Of a stretch of DNA of 64,000 nt, positions 41,319-50,608 are shown in pieces (the stretch's first letter is position 1; each line of letters opens with the position of its first letter). Under the pieces are notes generated by a model. It saw nothing but the letters and a program-made list of their open reading frames with translations, searched no databases and had not been told where the DNA came from. A program made the translations under genes and the position numbers. Source of the stretch: Rhizobium sp. BK251 (GTDB lineage Bacteria > Pseudomonadota > Alphaproteobacteria > Rhizobiales > Rhizobiaceae). The stretch is from contig NZ_SLUQ01000008.1 of NCBI RefSeq assembly GCF_004345245.1, positions 186,001 through 250,000 on the forward strand, written 5' to 3'.

Positions 41319-43619
41319 ATGAAGCCGCCAAGCCAGGACACGGTTCCGACAGACGTTTACCTGTCGTTCGTGAGCTCGCTTTTTGGGAACCGGAAGACGC
41401 TGTTCACCGGGATGATGGTTCACATCGTTACCTATGTGGCGGTGTTCGCAAAGTCCGGCTCGGAATTCTACATCTATCTGACCGCGGTATTCGCAGCGAT
41501 CTGCCTCTATCGCATTTATTGGTTTCATCGCTTCGATCTTGCGTCGAAGGAGGCCATGGACCATGAGGAGATCGCCCGCTGGGAGCGGCGCTATCTTTAC
41601 GGCGGCGTAGCGACGACTTCGATTCTGGGTATCGGCAGCGGCTACGCAATTCTCGTCCTTCAGGATCCATTCGCAGAACTCGTCTGTATTGCCGTAACGA
41701 TGGCCTCCATGGTTTCCGTGGTCGGACGCAATTTCGGCTCGCCGGTCGCCGTTAACCTACAGACGGTATCGGCGAGCCTGCCGATAATCGTCGGGTGTGC
41801 GGCTCTCGGCGATTTCTATATGGCACTGCTGTCGATCCTGCTCGTGCCGTTCGTGCTGACGACCCGCTCGATGGCCAACGGCGTTCGCGAATTCCTCTAC
41901 AAGAACGTCCTTGCTTCGCGCGAGATTGCTGTCATAGCCGACCGGTTCGACACGGCGCTCAACAACATGACGCATGGCCTTTTCATGCTGGACAGCAGCA
42001 ATCGTATCGTCGTCGTCAATCGCAAGGCCTGCGAACTGCTGCAGCTCAGCGACCAGGATCAGCTGAAGGACTGCGATCTGGATGTAGTGTTGCGTTACGG
42101 TGCTCGACACGCCTTCATAGACGGTTCTTTGCCGACGCTCATCCATCGTCAGTTGGCGCAGCTTTTCGATGGATCACTTTCACGAACGCTCATTCAATTC
42201 AGGGAAGACCTCTTCCTCGAATTTTCAGCAAGCCGGCGCGCGGACGGCGTCGTCATCCTGATTTTCGAGGACGTCACCAATCGCATACGTGCAGAACGCA
42301 AGATCCTGCACATGGTCCGGTTCGATTCGCTGACGGGATTGCCGAACCGCGAATACTTCACCGAGCTCGTTAAGGAAAACCTCGCCGGCCGGCAGCGGGA
42401 CGTGCCTGTCGGGATCATGGTTCTGGACGTCGACGACTTCAAACATGTGAACGACATGAAGGGGCACGTGGCGGGCGACCGGCTGCTGGTGAAGTTTGCG
42501 AGAAAGCTGGCGGAAAAGACCGAAAACCGTGCCGTCGTCGCGCGGCTCATGGGCGACCAATTCGTACTTTTCTTTCCGAACGAGGACGAGGCCCTTCTCG
42601 ACGAAAGCATGCGAGCCCTGCATGCGACGATGTCGGGCACCTACGAAGTCGACGGCAACACATTCCGCATTTCCGTCAGTGCCGGCTACCTGATCGTCAA
42701 GGTGGGCGAATTCCGCATGGAGGAATGGCAGATCAAGGCGGACCTCGCGCTTTTCGAAACGAAGTCTCGCATGAAGGGCGGCTGCACCGCGTTCGAAACG
42801 GAAATGGATGCGCGCTACATCGAGCGCCAGAAGCTGAAAGACGACCTGCGGGACGCGGTGGAGAGTGGCGGCCTGCATGCCGTCTACCAGCCGATGTTCA
42901 AGCCGGATGGATCGCGGATCGACTGCTGCGAGGCGTTGTCGCGCTGGAACCATCCTGAAAAGGGAGCCATCCCTCCGAACGTGTTCGTCCAGATCGCCGA
43001 GGAGATGGGTATCGTCTCGGGCATAACGCGCTTCATGATCAATCAAGCGTGCCGCGACTGTGCGTCTTGGCCGCATCCGACAGCGGTCTCCGTTAATCTT
43101 TCGGTCCAGGATCTTCGCAACGCCGATATCGTTGCAGTCGTGATGGAGGCGCTCGCGGCTTCCGGCCTCGAGCCGTCGCGGCTCCATCTTGAGGTGACCG
43201 AGAGCTGCCTGGTGGATGAACTCGCTACGGTACGCGCCATCCTCGCGGATCTGCGTTCGCACGGAATAACAGTTGCCATCGACGACTTCGGGACAGGCTT
43301 CTCCAGCCTCAGCTATCTCGATTCCCTGCCGGTCGATATCGTGAAGATAGATCGCTCGTTCGTGCGCAATATCACCGAGGATTCGCGCCGCTTCAAGTTG
43401 CTGCGCGGGACCGTCAACCTTTCGCGCGAGCTCGGGTTGAAGATCGTGATCGAAGGGGTGGAGACCCAGGATCAACTGGCGCTCATCAACAAGCACGATT
43501 GTGCCGACTTCATTCAGGGCTACGTGTTCTCAAGACCCGTTCCCTCGCAGGGCGTGCTCGACCTTGTCGACGCTCTGAGCAAGAGGCAAACCTCGCGTCG
43601 ACGCAAAAAGGTCGCCTGA
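41319..43619 (+). CDS. Membrane GGDEF-EAL protein with degenerate GGDEF, probable c-di-GMP phosphodiesterase
   Basis: 766 residues. About five to six membrane helices (30-185), a PAS-like segment (HGLFMLDSSNRIVVVNRKACELLQLS, about 225-330), a GGDEF domain (from about 335) and an EAL domain (from about 515). The cyclase motif reads MGDQF (411-415) instead of GGDEF, so synthesis is unlikely. The EAL domain keeps EAL (538-540), NLSVQDL, EVTES and DDFGTGFSSLSYL, so hydrolysis of c-di-GMP is expected. The degenerate GGDEF may bind GTP to regulate it. An AAGGGAAG site precedes ATG 41319. It is followed, after 178 A+T-rich bases, by the FeeM-like gene. Confidence 0.93.
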   Translation: MKPPSQDTVPTDVYLSFVSSLFGNRKTLFTGMMVHIVTYVAVFAKSGSEFYIYLTAVFAAICLYRIYWFHRFDLASKEAMDHEEIARWERRYLYGGVATTSILGIGSGYAILVLQDPFAELVCIAVTMASMVSVVGRNFGSPVAVNLQTVSASLPIIVGCAALGDFYMALLSILLVPFVLTTRSMANGVREFLYKNVLASREIAVIADRFDTALNNMTHGLFMLDSSNRIVVVNRKACELLQLSDQDQLKDCDLDVVLRYGARHAFIDGSLPTLIHRQLAQLFDGSLSRTLIQFREDLFLEFSASRRADGVVILIFEDVTNRIRAERKILHMVRFDSLTGLPNREYFTELVKENLAGRQRDVPVGIMVLDVDDFKHVNDMKGHVAGDRLLVKFARKLAEKTENRAVVARLMGDQFVLFFPNEDEALLDESMRALHATMSGTYEVDGNTFRISVSAGYLIVKVGEFRMEEWQIKADLALFETKSRMKGGCTAFETEMDARYIERQKLKDDLRDAVESGGLHAVYQPMFKPDGSRIDCCEALSRWNHPEKGAIPPNVFVQIAEEMGIVSGITRFMINQACRDCASWPHPTAVSVNLSVQDLRNADIVAVVMEALAASGLEPSRLHLEVTESCLVDELATVRAILADLRSHGITVAIDDFGTGFSSLSYLDSLPVDIVKIDRSFVRNITEDSRRFKLLRGTVNLSRELGLKIVIEGVETQDQLALINKHDCADFIQGYVFSRPVPSQGVLDLVDALSKRQTSRRRKKVA

Positions 43620-43767
43620 TCGGCAGATCGATCTCCCAAGTATACCTTTAAAGTTAGCGAGTTCGTATATGCAACTTTAGTAATGTACAATGTTTATTGT
43701 TAACCATAACGAGAAAATATTATGTAAAGTTTGAAACGAATGTTGCTCCCCTCAACTAGTTCTCGCA

Positions 43768-43783
43768 TTAATGATCCATTAAC
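43768..43783 (+). promoter_or_regulatory. CtrA-type box TTAA-N7-TTAAC
   Basis: TTAA at 43768-43771 and TTAAC at 43779-43783 are separated by exactly seven bases, the spacing of the alphaproteobacterial CtrA recognition site. It lies 14 bases before the FeeM-like start codon, close enough that binding would block expression unless the promoter lies elsewhere. Another GTTAACCAT element is found in the same A+T-rich interval. Confidence 0.5.
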
Positions 43784-43797
43784 CATAGGTAGTGGAT

Positions 43798-44553
43798 ATG
43801 ACTTCTTCGGGGAATTTGCAGGGGACCTTTTCCGATAAACTCATGGATGTACTCAACCACGTCGAATATCGACGCATAGAAAGTGGTGAGGACATGGAGG
43901 AAGTGGCGCGCATTCGCTACAAAGCTTACAAGCTTGCCGATATTCTTCCTCTCCAGGGTTCTAGGCTTATTGACGACATCGATTTCGATGACCACGCCTA
44001 TGTCTTCGGCGTGTATTATGACGAGCGTCTCATCAGCACAGTGAGAATTCACAACATAACACCCGATCACCGGGTGAGTTCGACTCGTTCCATATATCCG
44101 CGGGAAATCGACGCATTGCTCGACGCCGGCCTGTCGCTGATCGATCCTGTGCGCTTCGCGGCGGATCCGCAGGTTATGAAGGACATGCCCGCCATCCCCT
44201 ATCTTACCTTGCGTATCGCCATCATGGCGGCGGCCTATTTCGATTCGGATCGGGTTCTGCAACTCGTCAGCCCGCAGCATGCGCCGTTCTATCGTCGCGT
44301 GTTCTATGCGGAGACGATCGTGCCGCCGCAGAAGAACCGCGGCAAATACAATATCGAACTGACGCTGATGGCGACGAATACCAAGGAAGTCGGGCGAAAG
44401 CTGCTTACCCGCTTCCCGTTCTTCATTTCGAACGCCAGCGAGCGTCGCCTCATGTTCTCCCGCAAGGTCGCCGATACGCTGCCGCCGCTTACCATCATAC
44501 CGACTGCGCGTTTCGTGCCGGAGGGCAGCCTCGGCGTCGATCTGCCGCTCTGA
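43798..44553 (+). CDS. FeeM-like N-acyl amino acid synthase domain protein
   Basis: 251 residues with an N-acyltransferase fold related to acyl-homoserine-lactone synthases. VEYRRIESGEDMEEVARIRYKAYK and STVRIHNITPDHRVSST match the FeeM-type pattern, and LTLRIAIMAAAYFDSDRVLQLVSPQHAPFYRRVF holds the acyl-donor region. FeeM joins fatty-acyl groups from acyl carrier protein to an amino acid. The real product here is unknown. ATG 43798 is chosen; a GTG at 43792 would add two residues. A CtrA-type box sits just upstream, and the neighbour is a c-di-GMP protein, hinting at cell-cycle or surface-lifestyle control. Confidence 0.8.
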   Translation: MTSSGNLQGTFSDKLMDVLNHVEYRRIESGEDMEEVARIRYKAYKLADILPLQGSRLIDDIDFDDHAYVFGVYYDERLISTVRIHNITPDHRVSSTRSIYPREIDALLDAGLSLIDPVRFAADPQVMKDMPAIPYLTLRIAIMAAAYFDSDRVLQLVSPQHAPFYRRVFYAETIVPPQKNRGKYNIELTLMATNTKEVGRKLLTRFPFFISNASERRLMFSRKVADTLPPLTIIPTARFVPEGSLGVDLPL

Positions 44554-44750
44554 AGCTGCTGAAACAAGTGCGGATTTCGCGATGATGCGATCGTCTGCGG
44601 CACTGTCGTGCATTGCGCTTTCGCCCCTCTTTGTGTAAGCCGGGCAGGGTGGAAAATGCTCCCTGATCGCCGGGAGTTTTCCAGGAGAACTTGGTGACTG
44701 GCCGCCGGATACTTGCTGGCGTCCAATGCAGTTTCAGGGAGACAAGATTT

Positions 44751-44975
44751 ATGGCCGAGCATCCTACCGGACCCGTCGAGACCGGCGCGCCGATGGACTA
44801 CAAGGAACACGAGAAGACCTACAACTTGTTCATCACCGGCGCCAAGTACGGAACGATGATCCTGGCCACGTTGCTCCTTGCGATGACTGCCGGCTTCTTC
44901 GGCGGTGGCGGTTTCCTCGGCGGTCTCCTCGTTTTCATTCTTCTGACGATTATCGGCGTCTTTCTGCTCCGCTAG
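44751..44975 (+). CDS. Aa3-type cytochrome c oxidase subunit IV
   Basis: 74 residues. A short N-terminal tail ends in MDYKEHEKTYNLFITGAKYG, the signature of the small alphaproteobacterial oxidase subunit IV family, followed by two hydrophobic stretches (about 33-52 and 54-73). It is a minor membrane subunit of the aa3 terminal oxidase. AGGGAGA precedes the ATG. It is 93 bases before pntAA, a common rhizobial arrangement that places it with another bioenergetic complex rather than with the main oxidase genes. Confidence 0.9.
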   Translation: MAEHPTGPVETGAPMDYKEHEKTYNLFITGAKYGTMILATLLLAMTAGFFGGGGFLGGLLVFILLTIIGVFLLR

Positions 44976-45068
44976 CCCACTCCGGCAAGGCAGGCGACAA
45001 TCCCTTGAATGGTAGCCTGCGCGGGAAAAAACCCGCAACGGCTTTGTCTCGCCCGGGAGGAGGGGCAG

Positions 45069-46226
45069 TTGGCTAGTACCGTTTTCATTGCGAAGGAAAT
45101 AGCGGATGAGACGCGCGTTGCCGCGTCCGCCGAAACTGTCAAGAAAATGAAGGGCCTGGGCCTAGACGTCGTCGTCGAGGCCGGTGCAGGCATCCTGTCG
45201 CGCATCCCTGACGCTGACTACGAGGCGGCCGGCGCGCGCATCGGCGCTGCCAGCGATGGCGCATCCGCCGATGTGGTGCTGAAGGTGCGGCGTCCGACAA
45301 GCGCGGAAATTGCGGCATACAGGAGCGGCGCCATCGTCATTGCGACGATGGATCCTTACGGCCACGAAGAGGCCATCGCCGAGATGGCGAAGGCCGGGCT
45401 CTCGACCTTCGCTATGGAGCTGATGCCGCGCATCACGCGCGCCCAGTCCATGGACATCCTTTCCTCGCAGGCAAACCTTGCCGGCTACCAGGCCGTGATG
45501 GAGGCCGCTGCTGCCTACGACCGCGCAATGCCGATGATGATGACGGCTGCGGGCACCGTTCCTGCGGCAAAGGTCTTTGTCATGGGCGCGGGCGTGGCCG
45601 GCCTGCAGGCGATCGCGACGGCCCGGCGTCTGGGTGCAGCGGTCTCCGCGACCGACGTGCGCCCCGCCGCCAAGGAGCAGGTTGCCTCGCTGGGCGCCAA
45701 GTTCATCGCCGTCGAGGACGAGGAGTTCAAGGCGGCGGAAACGGCAGGCGGCTATGCCAAGGAGATGTCGCAGGCATACCAGGCCAAGCAGGCGGCGCTC
45801 GTCGCCGACCATATTTCCAAGCAGGATATAGTCGTCACGACTGCCCTGATCCCTGGCCGTCCCGCGCCGCGGCTCGTCAGCAGCGAGATGCTGAAGTCGA
45901 TGCGGCCGGGCTCGATCGCCGTAGACCTCGCAGTCGAGCGCGGCGGCAATGTCGAGGGTTCGCGGGCTGGAGAGATCGCCGAGGTCAACGGCGTCAAGGT
46001 CATCGCCTTCTCCAACATGCCGGGTCGTGTTCCGGCCAGCGCCTCGCTTCTTTATGCGAAGAACCTCGTCACGTTCCTCGAAACGATGGTCAGCAAGGAA
46101 ACAAAGGCGCTCGCGCTCAATCTCGAGGATGAACTCGTCAAGGCAACGATGCTGACGCATGGAGGTGCCGTCGTGCATCCGAATTTCGGCGGAGCGAAGA
46201 AGGGGGGGCAAGCTGATGGCGAGTGA
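45069..46226 (+). CDS. pntAA: NAD(P) transhydrogenase subunit alpha, part 1 (NAD-binding)
   Basis: 385 residues, the soluble NAD(H)-binding domain I of the proton-translocating transhydrogenase. Features: ELMPRITRAQSMDILSSQANLAGYQAV, the Rossmann motif GAGVAGLQA, and the mobile-loop region near VERGGNVEGS. The enzyme moves hydride between NADH and NADP+, using the proton gradient to make NADPH. The start is TTG 45069, eight bases after a very strong GGGAGGAGG; no ATG fits the conserved N-terminus. The alpha subunit is split into two genes here, as usual in alphaproteobacteria, and overlaps pntAB by 11 bases. Confidence 0.96.
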   Translation: MASTVFIAKEIADETRVAASAETVKKMKGLGLDVVVEAGAGILSRIPDADYEAAGARIGAASDGASADVVLKVRRPTSAEIAAYRSGAIVIATMDPYGHEEAIAEMAKAGLSTFAMELMPRITRAQSMDILSSQANLAGYQAVMEAAAAYDRAMPMMMTAAGTVPAAKVFVMGAGVAGLQAIATARRLGAAVSATDVRPAAKEQVASLGAKFIAVEDEEFKAAETAGGYAKEMSQAYQAKQAALVADHISKQDIVVTTALIPGRPAPRLVSSEMLKSMRPGSIAVDLAVERGGNVEGSRAGEIAEVNGVKVIAFSNMPGRVPASASLLYAKNLVTFLETMVSKETKALALNLEDELVKATMLTHGGAVVHPNFGGAKKGGQADGE

Positions 46227-46626
46227 GGCCATGGACAAGGCACTGCAGCAACTGGATCAGGCCGTTACCGCGGTTATGAGCGCTGCCGCGCAGGCGCCGG
46301 AGGCGGCCGGTGCAACGGTGCACGGCATGACGGCCGGCGCGATCGATCCCTTCGTGTTCCAGTTTGCGATCTTCGTCCTTTCGATCTTCGTCGGCTACTA
46401 TGTCGTCTGGTCGGTGACGCCGGCGCTGCACACGCCGCTGATGGCGGTCACCAACGCCATCTCGTCGGTGATAGTAGTCGGCGCCTTGCTTGCGGTCGGC
46501 ATCTCCGGCAGCGGAATCGCGACCGGCTTCGGCTTCGTCGCCCTTGTCCTCGTCTCGGTGAACATCTTCGGCGGCTTCCTTGTCACGCAGCGCATGCTGG
46601 CGATGTATAGGAAGAAGGACAAGTGA
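46216..46626 (+). CDS. pntAB: NAD(P) transhydrogenase subunit alpha, part 2 (membrane)
   Basis: 136 residues with about four membrane helices from residue 44 onward (FVFQFAIFVLSIFVGYYVVW, TPLMAVTNAISSVIVVGAL, FGFVALVLVSVNIFGGFLVTQRML). This is the membrane portion that in E. coli is fused to the C-terminus of PntA. Its ATG lies inside the end of pntAA, so translation is coupled. It pairs with PntB helices to form the proton channel. Confidence 0.96.
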   Translation: MASEAMDKALQQLDQAVTAVMSAAAQAPEAAGATVHGMTAGAIDPFVFQFAIFVLSIFVGYYVVWSVTPALHTPLMAVTNAISSVIVVGALLAVGISGSGIATGFGFVALVLVSVNIFGGFLVTQRMLAMYRKKDK

Positions 46627-46636
46627 GGACGCCGGC

Positions 46637-48031
46637 ATGATGAGCATTGCAGCCTTCCTCTACCTCGTTTCCGGGGTTCTCTTCATCCTGGCGCTACGGG
46701 GCCTTTCGCATCCGGCATCCAGCCGCCGGGGCAATCTCTACGGCATGACCGGAATGGGGATTGCGATTGCGACCACGCTTGTGCTGGCGACGCCGTCCTT
46801 TGGTGGCCTCGTCCTTATTGTTCTGGGCCTCGCCATCGGGGGCGGTGCGGGTGCCTATATCGCCCGCGTCATTCCCATGACGTCGATGCCGCAGCTCGTC
46901 GCCGCCTTCCATTCGCTGGTCGGTCTCGCCGCCGTGCTGGTGGCCGCGGCTGCCCTTTATGCCCCCGCTTCCTTCGGCATCGGCGAGATCGGATCGATCC
47001 ACACCGAGGCCCGCATCGAAATGGCGCTCGGCGTGGCGATCGGCGCGCTCACCTTCACCGGGTCGATCATCGCCTTCCTGAAGCTCGACGGGCGCATGTC
47101 GGGCAAGCCGATCATGCTGCCCTACCGGCATGTGATCAACGCCGCGATCCTTGCGCTTATCGTGCTTTTCATCGTCGGGCTTGCGGTGACCGAGAGCCAC
47201 CTCGACTTCTGGGCGGTCGTGGCACTTTCGCTGGCGCTCGGCGTGTTGCTGATCGTGCCGATCGGCGGCGCCGACATGCCGGTCGTCGTGTCGATGCTGA
47301 ACTCCTATTCGGGATGGGCAGCGGCGGGCATCGGCTTCACGCTCGGAAACCTGGCGCTCATCATCACCGGCGCACTTGTCGGCTCCTCGGGCGCGATCCT
47401 CTCCTACATCATGTGCAAGGGCATGAACCGCTCGTTCATCTCCGTCATTCTCGGCGGCTTCGGCGGCGAGACGGCGGCGACGGGTGCGGATGACATCGAC
47501 CGGACCGTGAAGCTCGGCTCGGCCGAGGACGCGGCCTATCTCATGGCTAATGCCTCCAAGGTCATCATCGTTCCGGGATACGGCATGGCAGTGGCGCAAG
47601 CGCAGCACGCGTTGCGCGAGCTTGCCGACACGCTGAAGAAAAACGGCGTCGAAGTGAAATACGCGATCCACCCGGTCGCCGGCCGCATGCCGGGGCACAT
47701 GAACGTGCTGCTTGCGGAAGCAAACGTACCCTATGACGAGGTTTTCGAACTGGACGATATCAATTCCGAATTCGCCCAGGCGGACGTCGCCTATGTGATC
47801 GGCGCCAACGACGTGACAAACCCGGCGGCACGCGACGACAAGACCTCACCGATCTATGGAATGCCCATCCTCGACGTGGACAGGGCCAAGACCTGCCTCT
47901 TCGTCAAGCGTTCGCTGGGCTCAGGCTATGCCGGCATCGACAATACGCTGTTCTACAAGGACAGCACCATGATGCTGCTCGGGGATGCCAAGAAGATGAC
48001 CGAGGATATTGTCAAGGCAATGGCGCACTAG
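46637..48031 (+). CDS. pntB: NAD(P) transhydrogenase subunit beta
   Basis: 464 residues. About eight to nine helices occupy residues 1-265, followed by the NADP(H)-binding domain III with GYGMAVAQAQHAL, AGRMPGHMNVLLAEANVPYDEV and GANDVTNPAA, the classic dinucleotide and lid motifs. It starts 10 bases after pntAB (ATG 46637 or 46640). It ends the operon at a strong terminator. This is the NADPH-producing face of the enzyme. Confidence 0.97.
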   Translation: MMSIAAFLYLVSGVLFILALRGLSHPASSRRGNLYGMTGMGIAIATTLVLATPSFGGLVLIVLGLAIGGGAGAYIARVIPMTSMPQLVAAFHSLVGLAAVLVAAAALYAPASFGIGEIGSIHTEARIEMALGVAIGALTFTGSIIAFLKLDGRMSGKPIMLPYRHVINAAILALIVLFIVGLAVTESHLDFWAVVALSLALGVLLIVPIGGADMPVVVSMLNSYSGWAAAGIGFTLGNLALIITGALVGSSGAILSYIMCKGMNRSFISVILGGFGGETAATGADDIDRTVKLGSAEDAAYLMANASKVIIVPGYGMAVAQAQHALRELADTLKKNGVEVKYAIHPVAGRMPGHMNVLLAEANVPYDEVFELDDINSEFAQADVAYVIGANDVTNPAARDDKTSPIYGMPILDVDRAKTCLFVKRSLGSGYAGIDNTLFYKDSTMMLLGDAKKMTEDIVKAMAH

Positions 48032-48052
48032 CAGTACGCCCGCAGGATCGAA

Positions 48053-48082
48053 GATGCCCGCCAATGGCGGGCATCTTGCTTT
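48053..48082 (+). terminator. Terminator of the pnt operon
   Basis: GATGCCCGCC (48053-48062) pairs perfectly with GGCGGGCATC (48066-48075) over a 3-base loop, followed by TTGCTTT. It also sits next to the convergent DUF992 stop. Confidence 0.9.
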
Positions 48083-48089
48083 CGTCTCG

Positions 48090-48569
48090 TCAGATTGCTG
48101 CAGGCGCCAGCGTCATACGGTCGACACCGACCGCGACGTTGATGCCTTCCTGGACCTGGACGTTGATAGGCTGCAGCATGAAGGCCTTGTTGGTGCCACC
48201 GCCGATGACCTTGGCGCCAGCTCCGGCCGCGAAGCTTGCATCGGCGCCGAGCCCGTAATATTCGCCGGCAAGGGCGTAATCAGTCATTGCGGTGCCGGTG
48301 CTCGCGAGCACGTTCCAGACCATCACGCTCTTGCCCGTCTGGCCGATGTCGATACCGAACTTCTCGATCTTGCCGGCGTAGACCGCGGCCGGACCGCCAT
48401 CAGCCGGTGTATAGGTGCAGGTCAGGTTCTTTTCCGACCCCAGGATGAAACCGGTGCCGCCTTCGGACCCGCATACGAGCCGGCCAAGGGTGATGTAGTT
48501 CGCGGCGCTTGCCGGGGCGACCCAGGCTCCCGCAACGACTGCGGTGGCGATGAGGGCGTGTTTCAGCAT
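48090..48569 (-). CDS. DUF992 periplasmic protein
   Basis: 159 residues. A signal peptide (MLKHALIATAVVAGAWVAPASA) is followed by a beta-rich domain of the DUF992 family: LGRLVCGSEGGTGFILGSEKNLTCTY, with a Cys pair likely disulfide-bonded, and a late GADASFAAGAGAKVIGGG stretch. It is exported; the function is unknown. It converges with pntB and is followed upstream by the kinase gene 108 bases away. Confidence 0.9.
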   Translation of the reverse strand: MLKHALIATAVVAGAWVAPASAANYITLGRLVCGSEGGTGFILGSEKNLTCTYTPADGGPAAVYAGKIEKFGIDIGQTGKSVMVWNVLASTGTAMTDYALAGEYYGLGADASFAAGAGAKVIGGGTNKAFMLQPINVQVQEGINVAVGVDRMTLAPAAI

Positions 48570-48677
48570 GATCGTTCTCCTTTGAATTACCGCGGGATAA
48601 CGAGGGTCGAATGCTAAGGTTCCCTGTGGTGAGGCGGCCCGAACTGGCCGAGGAGGGGCAGGCAGGCCAAAATGGCG

Positions 48678-50336
48678 TCAGTCCCTCACGAGCGAGGCAC
48701 GCGAGGCGGTCAACACCCAGAGCAGGCCCTCCCGGCGGAAATCGACCTGCACCGTCCCGCTGAAGGCGGCGGCCGCATGGGTCTTGATAACGGTCGTGCC
48801 AAAGCCGCTATGGGTCGGCGCGTTGACCGGCGGGCCGTTCGATTCCTCCCAGACAAGCCGGATCTGGGGCGGCTCGCCCTCCTCCTCGATATCGGTCCAT
48901 TCGATGTGGACCCGTCCCTCGGGCACGGAGAGCGCGCCGTACTTCACCGAGTTCGTCGCGAGCTCGTGCAGGGCAAGGCCGAGATTTTGGACCGCCTCCG
49001 GTTTCACCAGGAAATCCTTGCCGACGATCTCCAGGCGATCCTTCGACTGCGCGAAGGGTTCGAGGTGGAATTCGACGGCCTTGCGCAGGGAGACGCCCGA
49101 CCACTGCTCGCTCGTCAGCACTTCGATCGAGCGCGCCAGTCCTTCAAGCCGGTCGGCTATGGCGGCCTGGAGCTGGTCGACCGTGTCGTTCTGCCGTGCC
49201 AGCTGGCGGGTAATCGCCTGGACCAGCGTCAGCAGGTTCTTCGAACGGTGGACAAGCTCGTGCATGAGGAAATGCAGGCGGTCCTCGGTCTGGCTGCGGT
49301 CGAAAGAGGCGTTGGAGAGGGCGATGGCGACCTGGTTTGCCTCCACGACGCTTGTTTCCACCGGAGAAACGATCTCGCCCTGGCCGAGCTTATTGGCCAT
49401 GTTGGCGATGCTGCGGATCGTCGAGCGCACCTGGCGTGCCACGGCATAGGCTGCAAGGATGGCGATCGCCAGCAGCACAAGGCCGCCGATGATCAGCAGG
49501 CGCCAGGTCGTCAGGAGCGATTCCTGCGCCGACGCTATCGGGCCCCAGATGATCGCTTTCCACGACCAGCCCGGCAACTGCGCATAGCCGAGCACTTGCC
49601 GCGGGAGCAGATCCTCCTGGTCGAGGGCGCCGCGCGAAGCAATGAGCTGGGAGACGATACGCGGGTCGAAGGTTTCGCCTGCGGAAAGCCCGGCAGCACC
49701 GGCCGCGGCAACGACATGGCCGCTACTGTCCAGCACCGCGGCAGACCAGCCGGGCGGCAATGCATCGACGGCGATGAGCCTGGCAAGGTCCCGGGTGTTC
49801 TGCGTGAGGATCAGGGCTCCCGCTTTCGAGGGCTGATCAAGCGGGAAGGTGACGTTATAGACCCACTGCCCACTGGTCGCGCCCATGAACACGTCCGAGG
49901 CCTCGATGCGCCCCGAGGTCAGGGCGGCCTGCAGTGATGGCAGGTTCGACATCTTGCCGAGGGCATCGCCATAGGGCCTGCGGGTATTCAAGAGCTGGTT
50001 GCCCTCCGTATCGACCACGAGCGCATAGAGCGATTCCGTGCGCAGCGCCGTCGCGGTGCGGTCGTGGAAGGCGCCGAAATCGCCCCGGATCAGCTCGGGT
50101 GCGAAGGAGAGGAGGCGCAGCGTCGTCGCCATGTCCTGCAGCTGACGGTCGATCGTCCTGCTCAACGACTGGGCATCACGGATCGTCCTGAATTTAAGTG
50201 CGTTGCGCTCGTTGTTCTCGAGCTGCATCAGGAGCAAGGCGACGAAGGCAAGGATCGGCAGCGCCACGGCAAGCGCCATTGCGATCAGATATGATCCAAT
50301 GGAGGCCTTGGGAAAAAGACGGGGCAGGTGTCTCAC
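48678..50336 (-). CDS. Membrane HWE-family sensor histidine kinase
   Basis: 552 residues. Two membrane helices (about 15-37 and 278-300) flank a periplasmic sensor domain of about 240 residues of the dCACHE type, then a HAMP-like linker and an HWE kinase core. Motifs: phosphoacceptor H363 in HELVHRSKN, N-box HELATNSVKYGALS, and the WEE segment (LVWEESNG) that names the family. No partner response regulator is adjacent. HWE kinases of rhizobia often feed the general stress response or light/chemo signalling. The signal is unknown. Confidence 0.93.
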   Translation of the reverse strand: MRHLPRLFPKASIGSYLIAMALAVALPILAFVALLLMQLENNERNALKFRTIRDAQSLSRTIDRQLQDMATTLRLLSFAPELIRGDFGAFHDRTATALRTESLYALVVDTEGNQLLNTRRPYGDALGKMSNLPSLQAALTSGRIEASDVFMGATSGQWVYNVTFPLDQPSKAGALILTQNTRDLARLIAVDALPPGWSAAVLDSSGHVVAAAGAAGLSAGETFDPRIVSQLIASRGALDQEDLLPRQVLGYAQLPGWSWKAIIWGPIASAQESLLTTWRLLIIGGLVLLAIAILAAYAVARQVRSTIRSIANMANKLGQGEIVSPVETSVVEANQVAIALSNASFDRSQTEDRLHFLMHELVHRSKNLLTLVQAITRQLARQNDTVDQLQAAIADRLEGLARSIEVLTSEQWSGVSLRKAVEFHLEPFAQSKDRLEIVGKDFLVKPEAVQNLGLALHELATNSVKYGALSVPEGRVHIEWTDIEEEGEPPQIRLVWEESNGPPVNAPTHSGFGTTVIKTHAAAAFSGTVQVDFRREGLLWVLTASRASLVRD

Positions 50337-50608
50337 GAGCGGCTTCAGTGTCGGGACCAGCCGCTATTCAAGTGCGCCTTTGTGTGAAGTCTGGTCGCGA
50401 AAGCAGATGCACGAATCTTTGTCATGGTCTGTGCGCCCCCACGCTTTACCGGATAGCCTGCTATCGAAGCCCCTTCATGTTAGGGCCCGACCCGCCACGT
50501 GGCAACATCTGAAAATTGACCTGTACCAAATAGATAGCTGCACCCCGCACGCGCCAGCGGGCATACGGGGCCAGTGGCCGCAGATGGCGCCGCAGGCGTC
50601 TTGTGATA

